Assembly: GCF_014898055.3 (NCBI RefSeq)
Contig: NW_026555331.1
Span: 104,405,194 to 104,469,193, forward strand
Length of the DNA stretch: 64,000 bases
Direction: 5' to 3'
Source: Talpa occidentalis
Lineage: Eukaryota; Chordata; Mammalia; Eulipotyphla; Talpidae
Shown: positions 43,851 through 55,490 of the stretch, one piece after another
Layout: each line of letters starts with the position of its first letter
How positions within the stretch are numbered: position 1 is the stretch's first letter
Translations under genes and position numbers: made by a program
The notes under the pieces: generated by a model
The model's database searches: none
Told to the model about the DNA's origin: nothing
What the model saw: the letters and a program-made list of their open reading frames with translations, nothing else

Positions 43851-45059
43851 TTACAGTTATAGCTAGAGACATAAACACATGTGTACATGCACACACATGG
43901 GTTCCACCCTATTAACTGTGGGGTTCACATTTTCAATAGCCTTACTTATTTTTTTGCTGACTTGATCTGGCATGGGCTGAGACAAGTGCTTTAAATTTAC
44001 TACAAATTTAAATAACACAAAATTGAAAAACAACAGCAAGAATTATAAGGGACTTTGAGATCACCTCATCCAACTCTTCTCACTTGACAAGGAAAACTGA
44101 GGCTCAGTTTGATATAAGGTCTAGAAATACTCACTTTATATCACAGATCTATGAGGGACACCAGATTGGCTGAAGCTTAGGTGCGCTCACCCAAACTTTT
44201 CCCCAAACTCCAGTCTCCTTCAAAATGCATCCTACAAAGTTTACATCCCCACTCTAAGGGAGGGTTCACACTCATACAGAACTAGTGTAGAAAATATTGT
44301 TTTGCTATATCAATTACTGTCACTCAATGCTTTCTAAATGACATATTTGAAAATAGCGCCATTATCATGTACAATTTAAAAGGATTATCATTTCATATAT
44401 CTACAAGTGCCTCATAATGCTTTACATTATATTCTGAATCTCTTGATCAAGGAAACCAGAGAGGGAGGATGCCCCCCACTATAAGTTGGGAACCAGATTT
44501 TAATAATTGACACGCTCAAAGACACTTAAAATGGCAAGAATTGATTCCAGAAAAGAATCTGTTTCCTGGCAACCAGTTCAGTACTCCCTGAAGGGCACTT
44601 TGAAGGAAAGTTCAATCAATGGAAGGGTCAAATGTTTTCTTTTTCAAATGTCCATTTTGCATGTAATGGCTACTGTGTGCAGACTTTGCAGGGCATTTTC
44701 TTGTTCTTGAGATCTAGGTTCCTTCTGCACAAATGCACATGCTATGGGTAAGAAATTACTTCAGCTGAGCTTATTGGCATTTCTTAGAGCATATGAGTTC
44801 AAAGAAAATTATTACAGGTAAGAGCTCTGTCTGTTAAAACACCACTGTATAGATTACATTGTGATGTATGTGGTTAGAGAGACATCCAAGAAAAGCTCAG
44901 TACAGAGCTTGCCAATTCCAAAAAACAGCCTGTACAACAGGTTAGTAAATCTTCCTCTTGACCCCCCAAAGTCATCTGCTCGGCACTGATTATTTTTTAA
45001 ATTAGACTGAAATCTCACTAGTGGAAACGAATAGGTTATAGAAAGGATGTTGCAATCAT
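43851..45059. other. Unique DNA with a weak MIR
   Basis: A degenerate reverse-strand MIR is likely at about 44040-44160 (CTTGACAAGGAAAACTGAGGC). Nothing else is recognised, and there is no gene. Confidence 0.4.
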
Positions 45060-45180
45060 ATATTCCTTGGTTTGAATCTGGGCTTCTGGATGGCCTTAAG
45101 AAAGGCATTTAAATTTGTTAAGGCTTGATTTCTTTAGATATGGACAGAGGAGCTATACTGTTTTACAGGAGTGATGTGAC
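45060..45180 (+). repeat. MIR
   Basis: GGTTTGAATCTGGGCTTCTGG, TTAAGAAAGGCATTTAAATTTG and TTGATTTCTTTAGATATGGAC follow the MIR core on the forward strand, strongly diverged. Confidence 0.55.
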
Positions 45181-46984
45181 ACTTCAGTAAGATGATGTGC
45201 AGGAATCTGCTACTTGTTAAGTTTTCGTGTGACCACAATATCTTACTGGTTGTCAAAGATTGGCATGGAAGTCCTGATCAAATGGAAATGGAGGATTAAC
45301 TAATGCTATATTATTTAATTAGAAGCTTATGTCAATTTCTTTATTAGCTCTCAAAACTCTATATTAAGCATGCAAATCTTACCAAGCATTGGGTTTCTAG
45401 TTAACAGAAGGAAAAGTGAAGTTATTGAGAAGTGAGGCCACAATCTTCAAGCTACATGACTCACTGGTCAGTTCTGTGGATAAGCAGCTCTTCTAAGGGC
45501 ATTGTGGTATCTTAGGGGCCACCCGGTGTGAGTATGGAGGTGATGCCATGAATTCTCAGAGCCTTGGTCCTCTGGAAGACTCCATTTCTGACTGATATGA
45601 CACATTTTCTTAAACTTCCAGTTGCCACTCTGTAAACATCCTCCCCCTATCCACTATCACTTTGTATGCTAGAGATAGTGAGTTGAAAGGATAGGGCAAC
45701 CTCTCAAAAGACAGGTGCATGAGGACTAACCCCAAATACAAACAGTGAGTTGCTGTTTCTTATTCACCCCACTAATGCATACGCATATAGCCTGTGTTAA
45801 TTCACTTTTTTCTGACCCTGGCTGGAACCCCATAGGCGAAGCAGACTCAACTGTCTGGAGTAGAGCTACAGGTAACTAGACAAGACTGCATTGTGTTAAC
45901 CTTCAACACATGAACCTGGACCTTGGTTTCCATAAAGATTTTTTTATTAAAAAAAAAAAGGGAGGCCTAGGTTAGGTGGTCACCCAAGGTCCACCTTCTC
46001 TCATTTATATTTACATGAAATTTTACCCTAAGTTTCTTGAAAAACAAACAAACAAAAGAATAGAGGCTAAAGAATAGAGGGATATAATAAAAAGCACAAA
46101 TATTTTAAATGATTTTACAACATCTTAATTTCCTCTCAAAAAAGATTTAGATTGACTGAATTAATAATGAAGCCTTGATCCAAGAAATCAATTTTAGCTC
46201 TACATTTAGAAGTACCCAAGAACCTCAGCTATCCTTTTCTTTTTTCCTCCTTTTTGTTTCTTCAGATCTGCCGCTGCTCAATATTCTATGTGGATTTTTT
46301 CTTTCTATTGTTGCATGCAGTTTCCTCCATATTGTTTACTGCCTGTGTTAATTCACTTTTATCTGACCCCAGGATCATCCATCAAATCCTCACGTGATCA
46401 TTAGCATAACATTGTTTTAGTAGGGGGCTCAGCAGCTTTAATCGATCTTTGGACAAAATTTCTTTAACTCCTGCTGCTGTTCCTTCTTCCTTCCTCATCT
46501 GTCTCTCATTCTTTATGGGTGATATTAGCAGTAGAGGTCTACCCTCGTCCACTCCCACATATTCCCCCCACAGAATTTTAGCTTTCAAAAATGACAAAGT
46601 GATAATACTGTAGAACTATTATACTAAAAAGAACTGGGGTTTTGCTTGTTAAAGAAGTGGGTTTCAAATCATAATGGATTGGAAAATTTCTTTTGAAAAT
46701 TATTACATTCAATTAAGTTGTATGTGAGCTAGGCTCACACCCTGTGAGTTTATATTATTATAATTAGCAGATGAAATAAAGATTATAAAACACAGAAGAG
46801 GGTAATGCAATTTGAGAATATGTTAGAAGTGTTCATTCAAGACATTTCAATTTTTTTTCATTAGGCTCTTTGTAATTAAAAACATGAGCTAAATGAAACT
46901 AAAGAAGGAAGATATTTTTAAAAGACCCAATTTAATGTAATTATCAAGCATCCCTAGGTTTTCCCAAAGTCATCCCCATCCATC
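45181..46984. other. Unique DNA, no gene seen
   Basis: No recognised repeat family, except a 30-bp direct repeat at 45790-45819 and 46341-46370. No supported coding frame. Confidence 0.4.
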
Positions 46985-47260
46985 TGTCCATCTATTCATT
47001 CAGTAGCTGGACACCACAGGGGGTCAGGACAATGGAAGGGGCAGCAAACAAATCGGATGTTGTCCCTTCTAGAAACTCTCGTTTTAATGGGTGGAGACCA
47101 AAAAACCAAAAATAAAAAACAAGTAAACAAATAAGTGGCTTACTGTGGTAAGCCCTATGAAAATGGTGAAGGAAGCCTGGAAATCACCTTAGAGTACTAA
47201 GGCCTGAGGAGGTGACACTGGAAGAGAAACCTAATGATGCAAATATCACATAGATATTTG
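46985..47260 (+). repeat. L2-like fragment
   Basis: AAGCCCTATGAAAATGGTGA, GAAGCCTGGAAATCACC and CTGAGGAGGTGACACTGGAAG resemble the L2 3' region on the forward strand. It is ancient and diverged. Confidence 0.5.
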
Positions 47261-47439
47261 AACAAATATTAATATTCTTTAAAGAGAAAAAGAATTCCTA
47301 CTTCAGAAACATTATTTCTAAAAGGAGTTTACAAAGCTGAGGAGAATGATCAGTCAGCAGGCCATTCTGTAAACCAAGCTCTAATTGCCTACAGTGATGG
47401 TTTCTAATGCCAAAGAAGCTGTGGGCCACATTGCCACTC

Positions 47440-48640
47440 AACCTCTTAGATCAACCTCTCATCTCCTCTTAGCTCATTCTACTCAGTCACACTGCCCTCC
47501 TGGCTCTTCCTCGAAAATTCCAGAATTATCCCCACCTCAGGGCCATCATTCCTACTGCTCCTCTGTCAGGAATACTCTTCCCCCAAAGAGTCACAAAATG
47601 CTCTTTTACTTCCTTTAAGTCTTTGGTCAAATATCACTTTAACTTTGTGGCCCTTCTCTGGTTATCTTGTTTCATTGTGAATACCCTTTAAACTCATCAT
47701 CATTTTACTTAATATGTATTTTATTAATCATTTTGTTTGTTGTCCAGCCCTTCCTTCGCTAGAATGTGTGCTCTTTATTTATTTTTTTTTTTTAAATTTT
47801 ATTGTTATATTCCCCATACAATTGCAGCCCCCCCATTCTGACCCCAATCCCTCCCCTCCCGCCCCTGCCCCCCTAAAAGTGTCTCTGGTTCATAGTTTTT
47901 TGTTGATTTTGATTTTCACTTTCTTATAGTTATTCATTTTCCTGGTCCCTTATTTAAGTTTTCTAGATTCCTGCTATGAGTGAGACCATCCAGTATTTTT
48001 CTTTTTCTTTCTGGCTTATTTCGCTGAGCATGATCCCTTCCAGCGCCATCCATGTTGCTGCAAATTGCATGTGTTTATCTTTTTTGAATGCTGAGTAATA
48101 TTTCATGGTATATATGTACCACATCTTCTTGATCCAGTCATCTATTTTTGGGCATTTGGGCTGTTTCCAAAGCTTAGCTATTGTAAACAGTGCTGCTATA
48201 AACATAGGGGTGCAGGTGTTCTTTGGAATTGATGTTTCTGTGTCCTTTGGGTGAATACCTAGGAGTGGAATTGCTGGATCATATGGAAGCTCTATGTTTA
48301 GTAGGTCCAGAAATCTCCACACAGTTTTCCACAGTGGTTGGACCAGTTTGCACTCCCACCAACAGTGCAGGAGAGTTCCTTTTTCTCCACAACCTCGCCA
48401 ACATTTGTTGTTGCTAGTTTTTTTAATATGTGCCATTCTCACTGGTGTAAGATGGTATCTCATGGTAGTTTTGATTTGCATTTCCCTGATGACAAGTGAT
48501 GTTGAACATTTTTTCATATGCCTGAATGTGTGCTCTTTAAAGGTGGGTAATTTTGCCAGATTGCTTAATATTGTATTCCCAGAGCATGGAATAATAAATG
48601 GCATATGGTAGATGTTTTCCTTTATATATTTATTCAGTAA
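47440..48640 (-). repeat. L2 3' end, split by an L1
   Basis: Left part 47440-47777 has CTCCTCTGTCAGGAATACTC, CTTTAAGTCTTTGGTCAAAT and ATCACTTTAACTTTG in L2 order on the reverse strand. The right part, from 48540, has AGGTGGGTAATTTTGCC and AATAATAAATGGCATATGG. The L1 at 47778-48523 sits between them. Confidence 0.7.
47778..48523 (-). mobile_element. L1, 5'-truncated, 746 bp, inside an L2
   Basis: Perfect 16-bp duplications, GAATGTGTGCTCTTTA, lie at 47762-47777 and 48524-48539. The copy holds the last ~180 codons of ORF2 and the 3' UTR. In L1 sense it starts at CATATGAAAAAATGTTCAAC. A C-rich (reverse G-rich) motif lies at 47849-47873. Confidence 0.95.
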
Positions 48641-48679
48641 CTGAGAGAATAAGTGAATAGTGCCATTTGTGGAACTCAA
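47963..48679 (-). pseudogene. L1 ORF2 C-terminus fused to flanking sequence
   Basis: A 238-codon open frame. The N-terminal ~52 residues are read from L2 flanking DNA (48524-48679) and the remainder is L1 ORF2, entering at HMKKCSTS. The ORF2 part includes the Cys motif C-x3-C-x7-H-x4-[14 protein letters not shown] and the natural end SLIAGI. Without an endonuclease or reverse transcriptase it is not functional as a retrotransposon protein. The fusion is an accident of reading frame, and there is no evidence of expression. Confidence 0.88.
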
Positions 48680-48786
48680 TCCCTAGTATTTAAAAAGAAA
48701 TTATTACACTTTAGGCTAAATATGGTAAAATGAACATGCTTTATCTTTGTCCCTTCCCGAAATTCCTCTAAAAGAATATGAAAGGC

Positions 48787-49060
48787 GGGGACTCCTTGGT
48801 GGCACAAGGGTTAAGACGCAACCTATGAAGCAATATGCAGCCACTGCAGCACAAGTTCGATTCCTGGCCAGCCAGGGAGCAACCCACATGGCACAGCAGA
48901 CCTCTCCTGACTCACCCACTGCTCCCCTCAGCAGTGTGTTTCAGTCAATTTGCCTGTTCTGCTCCCCACTCTGTCTCTGGTGAATCCTCTCATTCCCCAT
49001 ACCTCTGGCCTGTACCCCAGCTCTTGTACGCATAAATAAATAAATCTTAAAAAAAAAAAA
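48787..49060 (+). mobile_element. tRNA-derived SINE, group B
   Basis: Starts GGGACTCCTTGGTGGCACAA with a good B box (AGTTCGATTCC). Duplications are GAATATGAAAGGC (48774-48786) and GTATGTGAAAGGC (49061-49073), with two mismatches. The end is CTCTGGCCTGTACCCCAG with a clean tail. Confidence 0.92.
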
Positions 49061-49073
49061 GTATGTGAAAGGC

Positions 49074-51654
49074 ATAAACTCACAAGAACTAAGAGAACAA
49101 GAGAGGAGATAGCAGCAAAAAAGAGATTTAAAAAAGTTTTGATGACTGATCGTGTTAATTGTTTTGTCAGGTTAGGAAAGCTGAAATATAAGCCTGAAGG
49201 GGAGAAGCCAATTAGAAACAAGCTGTACCTTGGATCCTTAGAGCCTTAGAAAGGCTCAGGATTTGGAGACCTTTTGTACTTCCATGCACCTTTCTCAAGG
49301 AGCTACTAAAGGATGTACTCCACCAAAACAGGTGTAAATTAAAAAAGAAAAACCTAGGATGGAGGAAACAAGGATCCAACACAGGAGAGAGGTACAGAAA
49401 ATTTCCAGGGGATTGATAGGAGGTCCCAGCCTGACAGATGGTTAGCAGGCTTAGGGAGCAACCAGTCCAGATTGTAGCAGGAAGACAAAAAACTAGAAGG
49501 TCATGTCTTAGAAAAAAGAAGAAACAGAGATAACATGATATATTTGAACATGTGGAAAGGAGATTTTACAGTTCTCTTAGAGGATCTAGGGCTCAATTAG
49601 TCATAGGAACATGGAAAAATAAATAAACAAGAGAAGCAATGATTAACTCCAGGGAAATTTAAAAAAAGCTATATACAAAAAGGAAATGGAATTACATTGT
49701 CTACTACTGTGGTTCAACCATGAATAGTATTTACTTAGTCATCACAATACTTCACTGAGAGGTTGAAGGAGCAGGGAAGGGAAGTATCTGATGTTGTTTG
49801 AGAAGGTGATAGTATAAGGATACGAAAAAACAGTATCTTCCATAGTGGGAAGTCAGTAGAAAAATTTTAAATTATAATAGAAACATATAATTTAGAACTA
49901 TGGAGATAACAAGAATAAATGACTAAAAAGTAAAGTGGTAACCTGGAAAACAGGATTAATAGTAGGGAGATGTAGGGCAGGAATTGTAGCTTTTTCCTTA
50001 TAAGCCCCCTAAGCCTTAACTTTTTCATGATATATTTCAATATAAAATTAAATTAATAAGAGGATTTATGCTTTCATTATTAACCACAAGTAAAAGATTT
50101 TTAACTAAAACATGTTTATCTTGGAATTCCCCTACATAGAAGATATTTGTTAGATGAATAGATGGATGAATGAATAAATAAGTGAATGAATGAATGAATG
50201 AGAGCTGTCATGAATTTATTTAGAGTTCAGAACAAATTACTGGCAGCAGTAGAATGATGAAAGATTCCACATTGGGAAACAATAAAGGAAGCCCAGAAAA
50301 GATATGCACTTGTGTACCCCACCACAATGGAGCCCTGGGGTTTCTGCTCAGTTTAACCTATTACACAGTGTAAGGCTGGCAAAAATTGCTCATTTCCATA
50401 GAGCTGACTCTACAGATTTAAAAAGTCCTGAATGGGAAATAAATATGCTGCTCTTAATAAATGTCTAGTTAAGGTATAGTTAATACAGTTAAATGTGAAA
50501 GTGTATAAATGATATATTTTAATAGCATTCAGAGAACATTTCAGCATTGAGATAAATGCAAACTTAAAAAAAAAATTCTAACATCCTCTAAACACATTGC
50601 CTTATCATAGCAAATGATAAATTACTAAAGAAAAATGTTATTCTGCAATGTTTTGAAGATTAAGTAGAGTATGAGTGAAATTAACATTGTGTGTAAGTGA
50701 AGCTGTGACTATATCATGTCAGAGTGGTAATAAAATTGCAAAGGGGAGAGAATTAGAGTTTTATGCCACAGAAATGGAAGTAGTTTTCATTTTAATTGTT
50801 TTTCTTTAAATGGATTGTTTCTGTAATATACTATATTCTTTCCAGTTCACAGATGTTCAGGAGGGATAAAAGAGTTATAAAATATTCTAATGTGAGCTTT
50901 TAAAATAGCTTTTTTGGAACAGAGAAAGAACAGCCTAAAGAATTCAGAATTTTTAAAGTATAATAAAGCATTCACACTGCAAATTTAGTGAATCGAATTT
51001 TGTGATATGGAAAAACAAATGGCCTTTTAGCATTTATGCCACAGCTAGCCTTTTAATCAAATAAATCAGTTTCATTCGCAATTTCCTCTTTTGTTTTAAA
51101 GTCAGGTGTCTCCACAATTCACTTTCTTTCCTCCTCATCCCATCTCCTGCTCACAGTTCCTTTATTCTTGGCATGAGGAAAGTCCCCTATCATAGGACAT
51201 AGTTCTGGGCCTCACCTGAGCTAAGCTGGATGGGTGAAATCATTGTGCCAATGTCAGGGACTACCAGCTGTCCTTCCACCACCATCACAGTCCCTTCCTG
51301 CCCGCTCATCCTTCAGCCCCTACTGGGGCCTACTCAGAAGCTCAGCTACATCAACGGAACCAGGGTGCTGTATTTCTTACACATTCTCCACTTGGTATTT
51401 CTCCTCCTTTTCCCTTCATCCTTCAGAAAGCCTATATTTTCCCCATGATTCTCTCTAAATCTCCTTGTATCCTTTGTGTTTTATACAAAGGTTCTGATTT
51501 ATCGTGATGGCCCTATTTTCCCCTTTTCCCTCCTGGCACAAGGTCAGACTTAATATACATGTCCTGGAAACCAGGAGTCACTGCCCTCATGGGTTAGAGT
51601 TCTGTAGGAGACTGCTTTGGGATTAAAATGTTACTTTTTTAAACTTACTCATTA
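49074..51654. other. Long unique stretch
   Basis: AT-rich DNA with no gene or firmly named repeat. A GAAT/GGAT tetranucleotide tract lies at about 50153-50201. Weak open frames occur at 51230-51458. Confidence 0.45.
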
Positions 51655-51790
51655 AACAGCAAGAACAAATTTTCCTGAGTGCCTACTGTGTGTCAGGTGC
51701 TGCGCAAGGTTGATATGTTGAAAAGGATGGATGTGGGTTCTGCCTTTGTGAAGCTTACAATACGGTGAGCAAAATATGTATTAAACACAC
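51655..51790 (+). repeat. L2/MIR3-like fragment
   Basis: TGAGTGCCTACTGTGTGTCAGG, TGCTGCGCAAGG and TTGTGAAGCTTACAATACGG match the common motif order of L2 or MIR3 3' ends. Confidence 0.6.
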
Positions 51791-51964
51791 AAGTGAAATG
51801 GGCTAATTAATGAATCCGTGAATTTCAAGTATCAAAAAGTGCTGGAAAAATGTGGATCCACATATAAGTGACAGGGAAGATTCATCAGTGAGTGAAGGTG
51901 GGCGATGTGTTTACCCGCCCCTCCATAGGCCTGACCACAATAGCGTTGCCTCCCTGTTCTGAGG

Positions 51965-52113
51965 AAGTGCTTCTCAAACTTTAATTTGCAGGGGATCTTC
52001 TTAAATGCACACTCTGATACAGTAGGTGCAGAGTGGGGCCTGAGATCCTGCACTTATAACAAGCTCCCAGTTGGGGTACACGCTGCTGGTCCAAGGACCA
52101 CAAGGTAGCAAGG
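51965..52113 (+). repeat. MER5A-like hAT DNA transposon remnant
   Basis: CTTCTCAAACTTTAATTTGC, GGGGCCTGAGATCCTGCA, TAACAAGCTCCCAG and GCTGCTGGTCCAAGGACCAC follow MER5A on the forward strand. Confidence 0.85.
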
Positions 52114-52351
52114 ACTTTGGATTTAAACCATGTGCACCTGGGGGAGCATCTTTTTGACAGGGGTCTTCATCCAGGAGTACAAAGGGACTTACATAACAAT
52201 AACTCAAATCTACTAGCTCTGTTCTCTTAGGTAGACAGCAGCCCCCACCTCCAACCATAAAGAGACCCCCTTATATATGTCCATTAGTCTTGTAGTAGTT
52301 GTTAGGGGGAGGGTCTCACATCAGATCACAAATATTTCCCACTTCTCTCTT

Positions 52352-52670
52352 TTTTTTTTTTTTTTTTTTAGTAGAGGCATGTTTTATTTATTATTTATTT
52401 TATTTGTTTGTTTGTTTTGTTTTTACATGCACTGGGTACAGTCAGAAGCACGGGAGGGTAAGAGAATTCACCAGAGCCAGAGCGGGGAGCAGAACAGGCA
52501 GAAGGACTGAAGTACACTGCTGAGGGGAGCAGCGGGCGGCAGGAGAGGTCTGCGCGCCATGTGGGACCCTCCTCCGGTGGCCGGGGAGCAGCCGGGGATC
52601 GAACCGGCGCCGCAGAGGCCGCGGGCAGCTTCGCAACCCAGCGCTCAACCGCTGCGCCACCGGGGAGGCC
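52352..52670 (-). mobile_element. tRNA-derived SINE, group A, with extended 3' tail
   Basis: Reverse-strand, very well preserved full-length copy (head end GCGCCACCGGGGAGGCC). Perfect 14-bp duplications, CCCACTTCTCTCTT, lie at 52338-52351 and 52671-52684. The tail contains the same extension as the copy at 3544-3888: forward GTAGAGGCATGTTTTATTTA followed by TTTG repeats. Long open frames on both strands here (up to 110 codons) are SINE read-through. Confidence 0.94.
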
Positions 52671-52684
52671 CCCACTTCTCTCTT

Positions 52685-53822
52685 GATTAACCTTGTTTCT
52701 ACTGAGATGCCCCCCCCTTACCCCCACCCCAACTCCAGGACTCGGAGTAATGCCAATGGGAGGTCAGCCAGCAAACAGGTCTAGGTAAAAGTCACCACCC
52801 TGTCTTCAAAACCATTTGTCCCAAGCTACTCTGTCCATTCTGGATGTTGGGGTTCGCTTCCCTGACAATGACCTCTCTCTCAGACATCATTTGCCTGCTA
52901 CAAAAGGCATCCAGTGCCCACCCACCAGGGAGACGTCCCTGTCTGAATCCCTGCTCATTTTCAAGTGGGAACCTTGGCCATGCCAAGTATGTTTTGTTGC
53001 TAGAAAGAAGAGAACAGGTCTGATAGAAAAAGAGCGTGGAGACAACAAGAAGAGTGCTCAGGAGCAGTTAAAGCCAAGGAGCAATACAGCCACAATCTCC
53101 ATAGCAACAGGAACACTTCCTGTGATTCCTGACAATGGGCTGTGCTGGGCGGGGAGGGCTGGACTCCCTGGCAGTGTGTTAGAGCAGGACTTTCTGCCTT
53201 CGTAGGCTGGGTGCCTCATCCTAGAGGGGACCTTCTGTACCTGGGTGGTGGTTAGAGGGGGTGGGCGCCCCTCCAGTGAAGATTTCTATGACTAGGGAAG
53301 CACCTCCCCTTCCCTCTCTTGTGTCAATTCCCTATGATTTCTTTGCATCATTTTCCATGTTCTCTTTTTTCTCTATATTCAATTCCTGTCATGTGCGTGT
53401 GAGATATGATATGTATCTACACCTATGCTACTGATACACACAATTATTGTTTCCTTTGTCAAAATGCACTTTTTTGTTGTTTTCTTTGAGGGGCTACTAG
53501 TTAGCTGAAGTGGCTCTCATTAGGTCCACTTGCAACAATTTACAACCTGCAGGAAATACTGGCACAGTGTCTATTAACTCTGCAGTACAAACTAGTAAGT
53601 TCTGGGAAAATTAAATGAATTTTAACTCCAAACTACTCTGCTGACATTTGTAGCAAATAAGTCTGTAACATTACGTATTTCACTCTTTTGTGCACATTTC
53701 TATTATTTCATAAATAAAACTCTCGAGTAAGTAACTTTGAGTCATTCGGTTTGGATTTAAATGCTTTTCAAGAAGAAAAAAACCCATGTTTTTACATTTG
53801 TTAGCAGAGGATAAAGCAAGGT
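52685..53822. other. Unique DNA, no gene seen
   Basis: A 129-codon open frame at 52816-53205 (forward) has no recognisable domain or repeat content. It is not supported as a gene. No other feature is recognised. Confidence 0.4.
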
Positions 53823-53839
53823 AAAAAAATCATCTTTGA

Positions 53840-54116
53840 GGGCCTCTCTGTTGGTGCAGGGGGCTAAGGCGCAACCTATGCAGCTGTCTGCAGCCACTGC
53901 AGCAGGAATTTGATCCCCCACCCCCACCCCCGGCCGGCCAGGGAGCAACCCACATGGCGCAGCAGACCTCTCCTGTCTTGCCCGCTGCTCCCCTCAGCAG
54001 TATTCTTCGGTCAATCTCCCTGTTCTGTTCCCCACTCTGTCTCTGGTGAATCCTCTTACCTTCCGCACCTCTGGCCTGTACCCCAGCTCTTGTATGCATA
54101 AATAAATGAATCTTTA
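53840..54116 (+). mobile_element. tRNA-derived SINE, group B
   Basis: Starts GGGCCTCTCTGTTGGTGCAG. The segment after the degenerate B box has expanded into CCCCCACCCCCACCCCC (53916-53932), which is unusual in this family. Perfect 17-bp duplications, AAAAAAATCATCTTTGA, lie at 53823-53839 and 54117-54133. Confidence 0.92.
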
Positions 54117-54453
54117 AAAAAAATCATCTTTGAAGCTAACAAAATTTAGTCCTGGGGAGCAAACAGATGTGTGCAATGATTACCCAAGTTCCAGCACACC
54201 TTGCTAAGCAGCAAAGCCAGGGGCTCCCAGTTCAGGGTGCTGCTGGAGACTTGAGCACTGATGTTGTGGCTTCCGGCAGAATGATGAAGGGGTTGCTGTC
54301 TGTGGTGCACACTCATGTCCCTTTATGTCCTCATGAGGCGATGACTCATGCTCACGAGGATTTTCCTCAGACCCTCTCAACTTATCCACAGGCCTAACTG
54401 GGGCCACTGACAAAGAACGTCTGGATGGGAGGGCTCTTAAAAGTTTATGTCAT

Positions 54454-55475
54454 TCACACATCACCCAAAGCAGTGATAGTGAAGGCAAAGATAAACAGCT
54501 GGGACTACAAGAAATTAAAGAGCTTCTGCACAGCAAAAGAGACAATAACAAAAACAAAGAGAAACCCCACCAACTGGGAGAACATTTTTGCACACAACAC
54601 TAATGATAAAGGACTGATCACAAAAATCTACAAAGAGCTGATGAGACTCAACAAAAACAAAGAAAATAATCCTGTCAAAAAATGGGCAGAAGAACTAAAA
54701 AGAAACTTCTCTGAAGAGGAAATGCAAATGGCCAACAGGCATATGAAAAATGTTCAACATCACTTGTAATCAGGGAAATGCAAATCAAAACTACAATGGA
54801 TACCATCTTACACCAATGAGAATGGCACATATTTAAAAAACTAGCAACAACAAATGTTGGCGAGGTTGTGGAGAAAAAGGAACTCTCCTGCACTGTTGGT
54901 GGGAGTGCAAACTGGTCCAACCACTATGGAGAGCTGTGTGGAGATTTCTGGACCTACTAAACATAGAGCTTCCATATGATCCAGCAATTCCACTCCTAGG
55001 TATTTACCCAAATGACACAGAAACAGTAATTCCAAAGAGCACCTGCACCCTATGTTTATAGCAGCACTATTTACAATAGCTAAGCTTTGGTAACAACCCA
55101 AATGCCCAAAAATAGATGACTGGATCAAGAAGATGTGGTACATATACACCATGGAATATTACTCAGCATTCAAAAAAGATAAACACATGCAACTTGCAGC
55201 AACATGGATGGAGCTGGAAGGGATCATGCTCAGCAAAATAAGTCAGAAAGAAAAAGAAAAATACCGGATGGTCTCACTCATAGCAGGAATCTAGAAAACT
55301 TAAATAAGGGACCAGGAAAAAGAATAACTATAAGAAAGAAAATATCATAATCAACAAACAACTATGAACCAGAGACACTCTATGGCGGGTGGGGGGCGGG
55401 GAAAGGAGGGGTTGGGGTCAAAATAAGGGGGTTGTAATTGTATGGGGAATATAAAAATAAAATTTAAATTAAAAA
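54454..55475 (+). mobile_element. L1, 5'-truncated, about 1.0 kb
   Basis: Starts within ORF2 at ACATCACCCAAAGCAGTG. Duplications are AAAAGTTTATGTCAT (54439-54453) and AAAAGTTTATGCCAT (55476-55490), with one mismatch. ORF2 is broken by frameshifts around 54748 and beyond; the first piece stays open to 54769. A G-rich motif lies at 55387-55411. Confidence 0.93.
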
Positions 55476-55490
55476 AAAAGTTTATGCCAT

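Noticed and set aside
45935..45970. Remnant of a SINE with the body deleted (T run, A run, GGGAGGCC)
   Set aside because: Only the last 8 bases resemble the SINE head end, and no clear target duplication flanks it.
52816..53205. 129-codon forward frame in unique DNA
   Set aside because: No domain, no splice or promoter context, and its length is within chance for a 64-kb window.
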